A stretch of 64,000 nt of DNA from Cyrtodaria siliqua (GCA_037043455.1 JAWPHD010003086.1:124001-188000), one strand, 5' to 3'; positions 40,931 through 54,300 are shown, counted from the first letter of the stretch. The notes: generated from the letters alone by a model not told the origin. Numbers and translations are program-made.

Positions 40931-42424
40931 TTCCCCATGTAATATGTAAAATTAGTTTGCTTTAGTTTTTCTAATAAATATAGTAATGATTGCAAATATG
41001 TAATTTAAGTAGAAAAACTAAGGGGAGGCCGCAAGTTTTAATACAATCAATATTGGCGTGTGTCCTTTTAATATCTGCGTAATTAAAAAGCTACCGTTTT
41101 CATAAACTTCAAAAAAAACTTTGCAAAATTGTATTAGCGTAAGCCTGATCAGCTTTTAAAGGTCATTTAGGAACTCTTCTGAAACAAGGACTATCACAAC
41201 CTGCCTTCTACGGTGACGTGATTTACAAACTTCATAAGATACTTGGTCATGAGCACTTTCGTCTAAGCTTTATTAAACTAGTTGTTTATCGAAATAGTTC
41301 TAAAGCTTAAAATTACTCCAGCAGGGCTACCGTTAGCATAAAGTTCGAAAAACCTTTGCAAAATTATTAATTATCGTAACCCTGATCTACTTTTAAAAGT
41401 AATTTAAAAACTCTTCGGCGACAAGGACTATTACAACTTGACTTCTATGATGATGTGATTTGGTCATAATCACAATCTTTATAAAACTTGTTAAAAAAAG
41501 TTTATCAAAATAGGTTATCACCCACTGCATGTTTATTGGTTGACCCTTGAACAGTTCGCCACTGTGCTTTCCTCTTTGATTGTGCGATGACCGGACATAT
41601 TGTGGACCCTATGATGACGTCTGCCTAAATCATGAAAGGATTATCATGCATAATCTTCTTTGTATAATACTTATATTGCCTATAAATGCTGCCTAGTTTG
41701 TTAGAGGATACAGCCTGGCGGTTATTTTTTATTTAAACTGTCCCGTTCAATTGGAATGACAATAGGGTAAGAGTGAGGTTTGGTAATAATGTATTCAGAA
41801 GCCTTAGAAACCAAAATATAACCGTTTAGGGTACGACACGATAGGATTGAAAACTAACAACACAAGTTACCGCACTTTTCATGATCAGTCTCCAATATGT
41901 CCAGTCGTTGTAGTATCATTATTACCATAAAAAACAACAACATTGCGTTGCAAAATAATTGAGACTGAACTCATTTGATGAATTTATTCTACATAATCTA
42001 CATGTTTATGAACGAGAATCAAACTTTAAACCAAACAGACTCTACCTGGTGTAGGAGGTAAACAATAGCGTTACAGCATTTTAAAATCCAGTTTCAAATG
42101 CTGATATTACAAATTATCATTAGTAGAGAGTCTTGTATTTAGGAATAACAATTTACCAACATGTCTATGTAATACAAAATGACACACTAGTTATAGCATG
42201 TGTTGTATAACAATCTTCTTTGAGGTTGAATCACAAACATGCTATTGCCTTAAACTAATTCTACATATAGAGATGTCATGAGTCCAATTCAACTTTAATG
42301 CATGTTCATTTCATTAATATATAATTGTTCTCTAAGGAATGAGCATACTACATTGCTAGTTTCGGTCAGTTCACTCTGCCGATATAATAGTTATATACAC
42401 TTCTCCGTCGCACGATGGCTCTGG

Positions 42425-44623
42425 TTAGTTACGGTTATAATAGTAATACACAGAGTCTCTTGCTGTCTCAATGAGAACAACGACCGTAATTATTACTACG
42501 ATGAGAACAAAAACACCCAGAACAATACTGAAGATGGTCAGAATCTTCGCCTTGGTAGTGTGTTTGTCTATCAGACCTTCGTTTATATTAAAATCCACAC
42601 CATGGTTTGCCTGAAATATACAGGTGTATGTTTCATTGAAAAATATTTAAACATATTCATGATTACAATATAAATTTAGATAAAAGAGACATTTACACGA
42701 TAGGTCGCCAGACAATTGGCTTATTAGGTCAATGTGAGTGAATAGGTGTGAAGAATAAGACATTGTTGTTTTCATCCAATGTTCAAAACTTACAAAACTC
42801 TAACAAATTAGAGAAGATCTACAACATTCACAACCAGATTTGAAAAGTGTCGCCGCCAGAAACACTCAATATAAATAATGTAACCAGCGAGTCATGTTGT
42901 TTCCATGACAATTTGTTTTTCTACACTTCCTTTTCTATTTTCCATATACTTTTAGGGCTTGTATATACTTTTAGGGCTTGTATATACTGTTCATACTTTT
43001 AGGGCTTGTATATACTGTTCACTGTATTTTTTTAAATTTCGAAAACGTTTATGTTGAAGCCCTGTACATTTAATAGGGCGCCTATAAAGAAAATGTGGCG
43101 CTCCGTGGCCGAATGGTAACGTCGTTGCGTTGTAAACCTTCGCCTCTCACCGCTGCGGGTTCGAATCCCACCTGGAGCTCGCCTTGTAAATTAGGAATAG
43201 TCGATTCTTACGGAGGTGTACAGTACTGGTTCTATCCAGGAAAAGTGGTGGTCTGCCTCCACACCAAAAAATCGACCGTCATATATAACCGGACAAGTGT
43301 TGAAAATGACGTAAAACACCATACAAACAAATATAAAGGAAATGTAAGGAACGGTTTCTGTCCAAAGGTTCATAATCAAAATATATTCCTATTGGATGAT
43401 TTACGTCTATTATAGTGTCGTAATTGTGGGATTACCTTGTCGTAAGGTTAAACTACTAGTATGTATTTTAAAATGTGTTTATGTTAGCACTCTAGATATC
43501 TCGTGGTAGTCTCCAGTGGACGAGAACACATGTTTGTTGACCCCATTCAGCCGACGTAAAACTTGAGATTACGTGATTTTAGAAGAAACAGAAGTGCAGG
43601 CGTATTTTTCAATTTCGAGGTAAGCAATCTAACCGCTTAACCATCGCATCCAGATACATGCGAATATGTTAATAGAAAACCATTAAAATAAACGGGTCCA
43701 CAAGTTCATAAAAATATAAAATATATATAAATAATCTCACTCACCCGCCACGCGTAGTACATTCCGCACATTCCTGTGTATGGGAAACAAATGCAGCCCA
43801 GTACAGAAAGAATGAACCAATCAAATGGTCTTCTTTTAATGACATTTTGGGAAGGGCTCACTGGCTGGAAAAAGATAGTAAAATTATGAAGAAAAATGTT
43901 AAGTCAAAATGTATCAAATTGATATACGAGTATTGTCTTTCATAATTGAAAACTGATTCTCTGATTTCAAGACAGATCATTAGCACACTAATAAATTGTG
44001 TTTATAGGAAAACTAAATACGTTTTTTACTTATGTATGCCAATCATTTGCAATTCAAATGGTTACGCATAAACATTCAAACAGTAAGTTGGTGTCATAAT
44101 GTTTTAACTTCAAACGGATTAAAAACCATTACAAATATAATTATTCGGCCTTTATGTTTTATTATTTGTTTTACGAACCATTAATGGTACAGAGAAGTGC
44201 CTACAGGAGGAGGGAAAAAATAAACAAATAAAAATTTGGAAAAGCTATTTGTTATTTGGTCGAAAGGAAAAGAAAATGAAATGTTCCATTAAAATCTGGG
44301 AGGAGGTAAAATAACAAATAATAACGATCAAGTTCCCTGCAGAAAAATTAAAATCCTAATTTCTTTTGATCGTAGGAGCGTTCGTAAAACGAATAACCAA
44401 ATACTACTGGTCTTATTAATCATACAACAGAAGAACTATGACAAAACATATTTACTAGTTTTAGAAATACAAACACGAAGAAGTCACGTTTATTTATGCG
44501 TTTTTAGGTATCAATGTGTCGTACCATTTGAAACATTTCTGTATCGTTGTTGGTGTTAAACATGGCGTTAGCCTGGTCTTGTACCACGAAGGCAGTACTC
44601 TGTTGTTTGTATTGATTCTGCAT
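42425..44623 (-). CDS. CD225/dispanin (IFITM-like) small membrane protein, copy A
   Basis: Three-exon gene model on the minus strand: exon 1 44,623-44,525 (ATG CAG AAT; ends ATG/GTACGA), exon 2 43,864-43,745 (acceptor TTTTTCCAG/CCA; donor CGG/GTGAGT), exon 3 42,610-42,425 (acceptor TATTTCAG/GCA; stop TAA). All junctions are phase 0 and give 134 residues. Exon 2 encodes RRPFDWFILSVLGCICF...GMCGMYYAWR, a hydrophobic segment with Cys residues; exon 3 encodes TKAKILTIFSIVLGVFVLI...VVVL, a transmembrane helix, and a YYYYNRN tail. The D..l....CxC....G....Y spacing followed by AK.L.I.SI..G is the CD225 domain shared by IFITM, PRRT and related proteins; IFITM members restrict viral membrane fusion, while others have different roles. 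The exact role here is unknown. The N-terminal 33 residues are Gln/Asn-rich. It is paired with copy B in divergent orientation. An untranslated first exon upstream (an acceptor CATTTCAG precedes the ATG by 8 nt) is likely. Confidence 0.8.
43094..43335 (+). mobile_element. tRNA-derived SINE in intron of CD225 copy A
   Basis: Head GCGCTCCGTGGCCGAATGG ... GGTTCGAATCCCACCTGGAG; acceptor-like ends GCGCTCC / GGAGCTC pair in 6 of 7 positions. The body is as in the copy at 38,186. It lies antisense in intron 2 of the gene, and the mirror SINE sits in intron 2 of copy B (57,300-57,545). Confidence 0.85.
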
Positions 44624-44640
44624 ACCTGCACCTGAAATGT

Positions 44641-44790
44641 CAAATGGGTCTTACAGCATAATTAAGCTGTTTGTTTTACTAATTATGCACACCAGCATCT
44701 GAAACAGTTATGCCATAAATGGGTCTTGTAGTGTACAATTAAGCTGTTGGTTTTACTAATTATGCACACCAGCATCTGAAATAGTTTGGG
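44641..44790. repeat. Two-unit tandem duplication upstream of CD225 copy A
   Basis: About 72-bp units containing AATGGGTCTT, AATTAAGCTGTT, TTTTACTAATTATGCACACC and AGCATCTGAAA, just 5' of exon 1 of copy A and absent from the matching position of copy B. Confidence 0.75.
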
Positions 44791-46400
44791 TCTTGCAGTG
44801 TATACGTCACAGGATGACCATGAGGGGTTGGGACTAACTCAGGTCAGTGACTGCATTTACGTAAGTTTAATGCATCTTTTAAAATATATTAAATATATAC
44901 AATTATCAAATAAAACAAGCGAATATACAGATGAAAGATGAAGAATGTTGTAATAACGTACAAGACGTGGTGCACTATATCGAATGTACTGACTACAACT
45001 ACTCAATCTAAATCTACTGTCTATAGATGACCCGAAATATAAATGTTGATGTTGTTTCTTATTTAATCACCAGTAAAATAACAGAGAAATTAACACTCTG
45101 ATAATAATTAACACTATTATATTAATTAACACTCTAATATTAATACCCTTATGCGCGAGGTGATAGCTACGGTATGAAACTCCAATTAGCGCTGATGATC
45201 ATCAAATGTCTCCTATGAGGGTTGATGATATGATGATGAGCCTCCAATGAGGTAATGATGTGATTGATCTCCAGTGAGGTTTGATGTGGTCCAAACACGT
45301 GGCTGGAGGTCGTCGCCTCCACAAACTCCTGACCTATATGTCCAGGTACGGGGACCATATCCACCGCTCTTAACGTTAAACACCAGCTGGTTTCACTGAA
45401 ATGGTTTCAACCAGGGCGCTTACACACCCAGAGGGCTTAGTTCCACACCTGGGGGCTTAAGCTCAATAGCCCATGTAATAACACCCATCTCTCCAACTAT
45501 TTCTCAACTCGAATGATGAAATGCTTCTTGTTCGGGTACGCTTTACGGGTATCCCGTCACTGTTTAGGACGCCGTTTATATTGTTAATGATATCTTGAAA
45601 TAGCACATAGAATAACATCCTTTCGCAATGGACAGTGAATAACAAATATCTGCATATATTCTCTCTCGCCCCAGCTCCCATCCCCAGCACTCCACCTGTC
45701 CCCACTCCCCATCCAAAACGAAACTGCTGGAAAATATGAGATGGGCAAGACAACAGTAAAATGATTTGATGATAACATATAACATTGAATTAAAAAATAC
45801 TAAAATAAAAGTAACAAATCCAACTATGACATTGTAACGATTAGTATATACATACGATACTATCTTTGGGTGAGTATGGAGGGGACAAACAAACATAATT
45901 TCTCGTCATTCGGTACAGATTGCGGAACACAGATAACAAAAATATTATAACTTGAAAGCATGACTGATAATCAATTTCAAAATAATAAACCCGTCGACAT
46001 GACCTCAAAATAACCATCGAGATTAAAATGGCCACGGATACTGATATGTATTTATTCAACATTGCAGTATTTTACACAATAATTATCTAATGTAAAACTA
46101 TTTAGACAATAGTTGGTAACTTGGCTGTATTATACATGATAACTTGGTCCGTACAATTCGTATACAAGCACAGTTTGACCATGAAAAAATATACATTGGT
46201 CAGCATAAACGAAGCAGCGTTTCTTCTTTAATAATTCATTATACTTTTTAAAACAATACATTAACGTATAAAATGTATTCGATGCACTATTGTGCTAATC
46301 AGGGGGCAAATGGCGTCATTCCCCATTATGATACAAACATTATGATTGTTATGATGTTATCGTAAATAGTTATATCGAACCACGGCAAATTACTTTATGA
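44791..46400. other. No gene seen in this part of the spacer
   Basis: Includes a short ATGATG-rich stretch at 45,190-45,275 (TGATGA iterations). The minus frames between 45,463 and 46,062 overlap one another and show no recognisable similarity. Confidence 0.45.
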
Positions 46401-46425
46401 ATCATGTTAAAAATATTTATCTCAA

Positions 46426-46935
46426 ATGATACCGTGGTGTGACAATCACAACCTCTCATGGGGCACACACATCGACAATACTACCAAGAAAGCAAACTCC
46501 GCCATGGCTTTCCTACGCAGAAACATCTGCGCGGCTACTACTAAATCAAAATCACAAGCCTACAAGACATACGTCAGGCCAACCCTAGAGCACGGCTCTA
46601 CAGTATGGTCATCCCACTCTGGAAACGACATCAATCAGCTGGAAATGGTGCAAAGGAGAGCAGCCCGCTTCGCCTACAATGACTACTCCAGGACCAGCAG
46701 TGTGACCAGCAAGATCTCAAATCACCTTGTGGACATAAACCCCCTACAGTACCTGACACCAAATATTGCCAGCACGCGTGGCCATCACCAAAGGTCCATG
46801 CCAGGAACACCACCTACCAGCATAGCTTCTTCCCACACTCAGTCACCCTGTGGACCAAACAACCTACCGATTAGGACTGTAGAACAGACCACTGTGGAAT
46901 CATTCCGGTCGGTTCTGGCCACCCAGATGCTCTAA
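46426..46935 (+). pseudogene. Non-LTR retrotransposon ORF2 3' fragment (CR1/Jockey-like)
   Basis: Reads LSWGTHIDNTTKKANSAMAF, LRRNICAATTKSKSQAYKTY, VRPTLEHGSTVW, NQLEMVQRRAARFAYNDYSR, then after an apparent internal deletion DINPLQYLTPNIASTRGHHQ and a C-terminus ending FRSVLATQML. This is the region after the RT palm in CR1/Jockey-type ORF2 proteins. It is 5'-truncated with about 30-40 residues missing between the SVTSKIS and NHLVDINP parts, so it is non-functional although open. The sequence after the stop (TTTAACCTTGGACC) is probably its 3' UTR. Confidence 0.85.
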
Positions 46936-47099
46936 ACGATGAACAATGCTTTTATTTTTAAATCCCATGTACAAAGAAGAGTTTAACCTTGGACCGTATA
47001 TTTTTAACATTTCTGCTGCTCATGTGTAGTCCAAGTCTGATTGCGAATATATTCTAAGAAGAAGGAGACAATTACTGAAGATAAGCTGATGATTAACCG

Positions 47100-47700
47100 A
47101 CCTTCAGGGACTTGATCCGCCTACTGAACTCATAAAGGAAGATATTCAAGTCGAACAGGAAATGTAGCATTCACGGAGTCAACCAAAAACAACAATAATA
47201 CGGATAAATCAATAAAAGGCAAGGTATATGGCATCACAAACAAAAAATGGTTGACAATAAGTCTACCGCCTTTGAACGGCCTGTGGCAAAAAGGCCGCTG
47301 GGGCTTTAAACCAGGTTCTAGGCGCCACAAAACCCCACTCTTACCCTATTGTTATACACTAACAGGACAGTGTAAATAAAGAAATCCTCCCCCAGGCTAT
47401 ATCATATAACAAACTAGGCAGCATTAATATGCAAAACAAGTATAATACAAGGACAGTCATGTATATATGAATATAAAATAACAAAAGCCTAGAAAGCCAC
47501 AAAGCAAGTACTCATTGACTTGACAGACGCCAGAGAGAGCAACAAGAGAATAAACCATTACGGGCACGACCAGATTGGAGACAACCCTTTAACTACCGAC
47601 CTTTCAGGATTTAGGTAGACGTCATCAATCAGTCCGGTCATTCCTAGCAAGAGAGAAAAGTAGCAAACTCGGTTTTATTGAGACATTTTCATGAGAGGTA
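47100..47700 (-). repeat. Dispersed repeat copy in the spacer
   Basis: Matches, in the minus sense, the family around 40,430-40,620 and 41,600-41,780 (GGTTTTAACCC.AGCGGCC, TTTATTTACACTGTCC, TAGGGTAAGAGTG, GACGTCTACCTAAATC). It lies outside both inverted arms and shows the arms are built from a family that is dispersed in its own right. Confidence 0.7.
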
Positions 47701-48229
47701 ATAATATGCAACACCTCTCATGCCCTTTAGCAACGGCTTAAGTGGTATTCTACTTTAAAGCCAAACAGTTTATAAATCATGTCACCATGGAAGTCAGGTT
47801 TGGATAGTCATAGTCGCAGAAGAGTTCTTCAATTATTTTTATATTTAAAGGCAACCCAGGGTTACGATAATAAAAGAATGCAAACGTCTTTTGCAAATTT
47901 AAAGCTGTTTGTTTTACGAAGATTGTGATAACGGTATCTACAATGGGGTAGCCTTTGAGTTATACAAAGGTAAAGAATATTAAATACCTCAATTCGACTG
48001 CAAGCTCTAGAACCAAGAGTCCCAAGAGGGCCTGTGAACGCTCTACTGGCTAAAACGGCTGTTATATCAAAGGTTGTCGACATAAAATTCCCATCAGTAC
48101 TTCTTTTAAAACATTGCAAAAACAACAGGGCTAGCATGGCCTTAGATCACTCACTTGGTAATCATGGGCAATAAGTCTGCTCTGTCTAGTCTGGCATGGG
48201 TATTTTTTTAATGTGTCCCAATTTCTTCT

Positions 48230-49550
48230 ATGAATGAAATTTCATAAAAATGGGTGTGGGGATTTATATTAACATTCTAAACAAATTTGGAACAGATCAG
48301 ATAAAAAATGAAGTAACTACAGATTTAACAAAGGAAAATACAATATAGCATTGTTCAACAAATCAAGGGCCATAACTTTGTCGTTACTAACAAGATCTAG
48401 CTGGTTTTCAAACTTGTCCAAGATTTCAATGATATACCGCGCTTTGCAAAACTAGACATCATACTGAGGCTTCCTGCCAAATATCGTAGAAATCCAACAA
48501 GCCGTTTAGGAGGAGTAGCGCCGACAAGAAATTTAAAGTATAAATATCAAAGGGCCATAACTCCGTTAAAAATCGCGATACGCACAACTAGACATCGTAC
48601 CGATGCTTCCTGCCAAGTTTCGTCGAAATCATACAAGGCGTTTAGGAGGAGTAGCGCCGACAAGAAATTTAAAGTAAAATGTCAAGGGGCCGTAACTCCA
48701 TCCAATAGGCATAGCAATGCTTCCTGCTAAGTTTCGTCAAATCCAACATGGAGTTAACAAAAAAAAAAAAACGTAATTAAAACAGAATGAAATAAAAACA
48801 AAAAATCAATAAAAATCAATAAAAAGAAAGAAAAAGGGAGAAAAAAAATATTACAAAAAAAAAAAAAAAAAAAAAAAAAAAGAAAGCAAAAAAAAAAGAA
48901 AGAAATTTAAACAAATAATTTTACTAATAATAAAAATCTGATAAAGATTGGTAAAGATCAGATGAAAAGTGAAGGCCCTATCGTATTAAAAGGCAAAATT
49001 TAACGAAATCAAGGAACTTAACTCCGTTGTTACTGGTCCGATCTGCTGGTTTTCGAACTTGTCTGAGTTTTCATTGATATTAACAATCTGGTAAAGTCTG
49101 ATAAAGATCGTCTGAAAAATGAAGGCCCTATTGTCTTAACGAGGTAAAATATAGCATTTCTAACTCAATCAAGGGTCATAACTCCGCTGTTACTCGTCTG
49201 ATCTGGCTGATTTTTAAACATGTCCGAGCTTTTATTGCCATTAACAATCTGGTAAAGTTTGATAAAGATCGCATGAACAATGAAGGCCCTATCGTCTTAA
49301 CGAGGCAAAATATAACATTTTTAACTAAATCAAGGGCCTTATAATCCGTTGTTAGTGGTCCGATCTGGCTGGTTTTCGAACTTCTCCGAGCTTTTATTGA
49401 CATTAACAATCTGATAAAGTTTGGTAAAGATCGAATGAAAAATGAAGGTCAAATCGTCTTAACGAGACAACCGTTAACGACGGACGGACGGACGACAGAC
49501 AATTCAGCTTCCCATAAGCTCTGCTGGCCTTTGGCCAGTAGAGCTAAAAA
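48230..49550. repeat. Dispersed repeat with about 160-bp units and terminal (GACG)n
   Basis: Units share TGATAAAGATCG.ATGAAAAATG, GAAGGCCCTATCGTCTTAAC, GAGGCAAAATATA, TCAAGGGCCATAACTCCG and TCCGATCTGGCTGGTTTTCG (about 48,985; 49,130; 49,300; 49,440), ending in GACGGACGGACGGACGAC. An (A)n-rich tract lies at about 48,755-48,905. Inverse in orientation to the 660-1,255 type. Confidence 0.7.
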
Positions 49551-50289
49551 CGAATGAACTTAGAAACATATATCCCATAAGATGTTGCTATGGGAACATC
49601 CCAGTCTAAGTAGGGATAATTACCGATATCGAAATGAAATTCAACTCTCTTCACTCCATACTTCCATTCCATCTCTTCACGTCATAGAACACAACGATGT
49701 TTCACTAATGCACACAATCGTACTGGAACTAACGATTACTAGGTGGTTTTAGTAATTAAACGCGTATTTGTTGTCTATTGAATCATTGAAATCAAGGATT
49801 TGTCCATAAAAAGGATAAGCAAATGAGTCGAATTAAATAGGGCGAAAAAGGAAGTCTCGCAAATTCTCGGACAGAAAGCCCTAGATCAGGTCACGTGATA
49901 TTCATCGTCTTCAACGAGTAGATTGATGTCGAAAATCAGCAAAATAACGCTTTATCGAGTAAGTATTAGTTCAATACGATGTATTTTAATAAGGAAGTGT
50001 TTATTTTCCATATGCTTTTCGTTTGTAGTGTAATTTTATGTTGATATTGTTTATGCAATTATACCGATTTTCGGTAGTGTGATGTTGGCGGGTGGGGTAA
50101 TCGTATTTTTTAGAATATTGATATAAAAACATGTTTTTCATTGGAAAAAATAAGTTTTTAATTATAAATGTTATCGTTATATGATGTGGTTATTAAAATT
50201 TAATCAATTACATATTGATATCGATACCATTCCCTCACGTTATTTTCTGTTTTAAATTTCACTTTGAAGCCAGAAAAAATGATGTTACC

Positions 50290-51035
50290 GCCTTTTTCAT
50301 AGGAAGGCACAAAATCATATTCTATTTTTAAAAATACACATCTTTGTGTTCTTATATAATGTTTATATTGCATGGTTAACTTTATTTCATACCAAGCATT
50401 TAAAAAAAAAATCAGCTTCTCAATGGGCAATATATTTCTTATTATAATTCATTTTGAAAATTTAAAAACACTAATGGGTTAATGCCTTTTTAATACAAAG
50501 GCATAAAATCATGTTCTATTTTTAAAAAATACACATATTTGTATTCTTATATAATTTTTATATTGCATGGTAACCTTTATTTTATCGTACAAAGCATTAT
50601 ATTTGTTTTCTTCAGCTTTCAAATGGGCAGATTAATTCTTCTAATAAATAATTTTGAAAATCTAAAAAATATCATGTGTTATCGTCTTTTTAATATAAAG
50701 GCACAAAATCATGTTCTATTTTTAAAAAATACACATATCTTTGATCTTATATAATTTTTATATTGCATGGTAACCTTAATTTCATCATACACAGCATTAT
50801 ATTTTTTTTCTTCAGCTTTCAAATGGGTAGATTAATTATTTTAATAAATCATTTTGAAAATCTGAAAAATACCATGTGTTATCGCCTTTTTAATAGAAAG
50901 GCACAAACTCATGTTCTATTTTTAAAAAATGCACATATCTGTGTTCTTATATAATTTTATATTGCATGGTAACCTATATTTCATCATACACAGCATTATA
51001 TTAAAAAAAAATCTTCAGCTTTCAAATGGGCAGAT
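50290..51035. repeat. About 200-bp tandem repeat, 3.5-4 units
   Basis: Units contain AAAATCATGTTCTATTTTTA (50,506; 50,705; variant at 50,906), ATACACATAT, TTATATTGCATGGTAACC, TTCTTCAGCTTTCAAATGGG and AATTTTGAAAATCT. The 71- and 63-codon plus frames across units (50,539-50,754; 50,763-50,954) are the same frame repeated and are not evidence of a gene. A short phrase GGATTTGTCCATAAAAAGGA occurs at both 49,798 and 51,040, bracketing the array. Confidence 0.85.
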
Positions 51036-51465
51036 CAAGGATTTGTCCATAAAAAGGATAAGCAATAGTGATGAAATCTCGTGGACTCTCGCATAGAAAG
51101 CACGAGATCTCAGTGTCTATCGATAAAACGGGTCTTACGATAAAAACTGGTCTTCCGATCGATAACGCGCTTAGCGCTTACCTGTACGTTTCGACACAAA
51201 ACCAGTTTGACCGTCGCGTATTACTGGTGTTTTTGTTGAAATTAATGACAGTGTAACCTGTTCCGCGCTACTGCTGTGTATATTTCATAATGTATATGAG
51301 AAATATAAAACTTCTTTCAACTGGCGGCTTGGCTTGATTGATTACATAGTCGAGTCATAAATTCCCTAATTGCATATTGCACTCGTCAAATACAACGGCG
51401 CCTAATTTGGCGGCTTATTTGACAAGATACCCGTAGTTAATTACTGGTCATGTATATGATAAACC

Positions 51466-51886
51466 TTAAGAACTCACATCACTACTATCTCCCTTGAATA
51501 CTCGTGCCCTACAGATGAAGGAGGTAGATAAAAAAAAAAGTTCGCTTTTCTACTTTTACAGGATACATAGATTTATCTTTACCAGGTTCACAGAAAAATG
51601 CATGTTGATATAAGATTTCTAGCTAATTCTGCCTAATTTAACACATCATGGGTCTAATCACCACGGGGTTGTATTTTTGTCTAAATTTTGATAGGTGTGA
51701 CAAATATGAAATTTAAAAAAGTTCAATCTGGTAAATATTTGTTAAATGTGTTTTAAATTGCAGATATTGGATCAATGAAGAATTTAAGCATAAATACATG
51801 TTGCAAAATCTGTTTTATCTCTATGCCACGAACGAAAACATTACAATGGGACCCTATGGAAAATTAATTGTGGTGTGAGACGTTAA
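51466..51886. mobile_element. MITE-like element with TTAA flanks, copy 1
   Basis: Flanked by TTAA on both sides (51,466-51,469 and 51,883-51,886). The inner ends are GAACTCACATCACTACTA and, in reverse complement, CGTCTCACACCACAATTA, forming imperfect terminal inverted repeats. It is homologous along its length to copy 2 at 52,862. TTAA duplication is characteristic of piggyBac-type transposition. No transposase is present. Confidence 0.7.
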
Positions 51887-52195
51887 GAAAGAGCTGCAGA
51901 ATGGGTATCTTTTATTGGTTATTCTTAAGGCATTGCGCTTTAGAGCTGCAGAATGGCATTTTCATCCGTCATCTCTAAGGTATTGCGCTTTAGAGCTGCA
52001 GAACGGGTATCTTTCATCCTTTAATGCTAAGGCATTGCGCTTTAGAGCTGCAGAACAGGTATCTTTCATCATTCATCTCTAATGCCTTGCAATTTAGAGC
52101 TTCAGAATGGGAATTTCCATCATTCATCTCTAAGCCCTTCCGCTTTAGAGCTGCAGAACGGGTATCTTACATCCTTCACCTCTAAGCATTGTTTG
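51887..52195. repeat. 51-bp minisatellite, 6 units
   Basis: Units start GAGCTGCAGAA at about 51,891, 51,943, 51,993, 52,044, 52,097 (as GAGCTTCAGAA) and 52,148, with GGTATCTTTCATC and CTCTAAGGCATTGCGCTTTA. It begins directly at the right end of MITE copy 1. Confidence 0.9.
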
Positions 52196-52861
52196 TATAT
52201 CTGTGAATGTTTCAGACATGTTAGGACACAGTTAACACGGTTATTCAGAAATCCCGTCTGTGTATGTATAGTTACTTCAAGTTATCTTCATATTGCAGGA
52301 ATTAGCTGAAATTTTACTTGATACCATGTTTAACTAAAAATTAACTATATTTTCAAAGCCAATACAGGTATAAGCATAATTTTAGCTTTATTTTACAGCT
52401 ATTGGCTTGTAAAACAAACACACGTATCAATGAAGACAGACTACTTTGAAAAAAATGTCAAAATTAAAGCGAGAGACTGATACTTTTCCTGGAAAATCAA
52501 AATTGTGACGGGTAACCCTTAGTTTGAGTTTATTATTTTCAGTATTTTTCTCAATAATCATTTCTTAAAGATCATTTGTATGCTATATTCAGATGTAGAG
52601 ATGCCTTTTCATGTATATTTGAAAGTTTCAGACATAGCTTAGCACAAATGACCAGGAAAATGCAAAATCCTTATCACTACTGTAGATTTTCAAAATGTAT
52701 AAGGTACTCGGCCTGAATTTCGACCAATACCCTAGGTCACTAAAACTTGAATAATTTGAAAACCAATAAACATGGAATAAAAAATTTAGCACTTTTCAGC
52801 ATGTAATTGATTTGTATACCTTTTCAATTATTATTGAGGTGATCATTAGAAAAAAATCACC

Positions 52862-53301
52862 TTAAGGACTCGCACCACCATTATCTCCCTTGAATACTCG
52901 TGCTCTACAGATGAAGGAGGTAGATAAAAAAAACAAGTTCGCCTTTCTACATTTTACAGGATACATTGATTTATCTTTACCAGGTTCTAAATCTACAGCA
53001 TTTTAGGAAGAGATCACAGAAAAATGCATGTTGATATAAGATTTCAAGCTAATTCTGCCTCATTTTACACATCATGGGTCTAATCACCACGGGGTTGTAT
53101 TTTTGTCTAAATTTTGATAGGTGTCGCGCATACATGAAATTAAAAAAAGTTCAATCTGGTAAATATTTGTTAAATGTGTTTTAAATTGCAGATATTGGAT
53201 CAATGAAAATACATGTTGCAAAATATGTTTTATCGCTATGCCACGAACAAAAACATTACAATGAGACTCTATGGAAAATTAATGGTGGTGTGAGACGTTA
53301 A
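52862..53301. mobile_element. MITE-like element with TTAA flanks, copy 2
   Basis: TTAA at 52,862-52,865 and 53,298-53,301. Inner ends GGACTCGCACCACCATTA and, in reverse complement, CGTCTCACACCACCATTA agree at 15 of 18 positions. The interior matches copy 1 with an extra 20-30 bp near 52,988 (AAATCTACAGCATTTTAGG). Confidence 0.75.
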
Positions 53302-54300
53302 GCTGGTTCTTGGTTTGACCTTAAAGCAAATATAACGGGCACAGTGACATGAAATAAGATATAGGTCGTATATAAATAAAGATATTCCTATTCCGGTAAT
53401 TATTTAAAATAAAACCATTTTTTCATGTAATTCAACAATAAAACAAAGAGATAATTAAAATAAAAATGATACAATATTTGTTAATTTACCTTGTTGCATT
53501 GTGTGTGGTGTGTTTTTATATTACTTTCTGGGGCGTATATGTCGATATATCTTACAGTATTGTGCTAATATTACTTAGAAAGTGTTTAATTATTTAGAAA
53601 TCGTTGAGCGCATGAAAGAAAACACAACTAGAATAGTTCAATTGTAGAACTTCAAATGTGTTTCCTATTGGTATTATCAAAATAAGAAATGGAGAGAAAA
53701 TAAATCATGCGTAGTCTATGTTCAGTGACTTGTTACGAATGGAATTATCAAGTTCGAAAATGGTGTTAACAATTACAAAAAGCAAAAACGTATAAACATA
53801 CACTGATACTGTCAACGGCGGAAATGGTGACGATCCTATGCTTTAAACATAAAATTCTTTCTTACTATAATAAAATACTTTAATACCAATAATTATTTGT
53901 CATTTTGTTTTGATATTCTTTAAGATTTGGATTATAACGATATTGACTATTTATTTTCTCTATGAAAACTAATATTGAGTAACGCTGTGAAGTATAAATG
54001 CTTGCGCGGTGTTGGTTGGTATTTGTTTTCTTCTAATGAAACGATTATAATAGTATTGCAGTTAGACTAATTGAATTAAGCAGGAGCATCTTGTATGTGA
54101 AAATGTATGATAATTAGTGAAATTATCCTTTATTTTCTGTGACCTGAAAGCGCGACATTGGCAGATCTGACGTGCCCCGTGACTTATTCAAACGGTTCAG
54201 CAGGCTATATTTATTATAATGCGATATTAAAAAAACTGTGAAAATATACTTCTTATGCATATTTACTAATTGTCGACAAAAATGCATGGTCACTGATTAT
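53302..54300. other. No gene seen
   Basis: AT-rich spacer sequence without recognisable coding or repeats. Confidence 0.5.

Larger units (their letters stand above)
37695..44630 (+). repeat. Left arm of a very large inverted duplication
   Basis: Reverse complement similarity to 54,530-63,385 can be followed at many anchors: 37,800-37,870 vs 63,205-63,280; SINE 38,186-38,451 vs 61,695-61,957; 38,860-38,905 vs 61,510-61,555; 41,160-41,450 vs 59,420-59,730; CD225 exons at 42,425-44,623 vs 54,539-58,254. Divergence is moderate outside exons. The inner border falls just before exon 1 of the CD225 gene. Confidence 0.85.

Noticed and set aside
42302..42673. 123-codon plus-strand frame as a gene
   Set aside because: It is the antisense of exon 3 of CD225 copy A; the minus strand has splice sites, CD225 similarity and a conserved twin.
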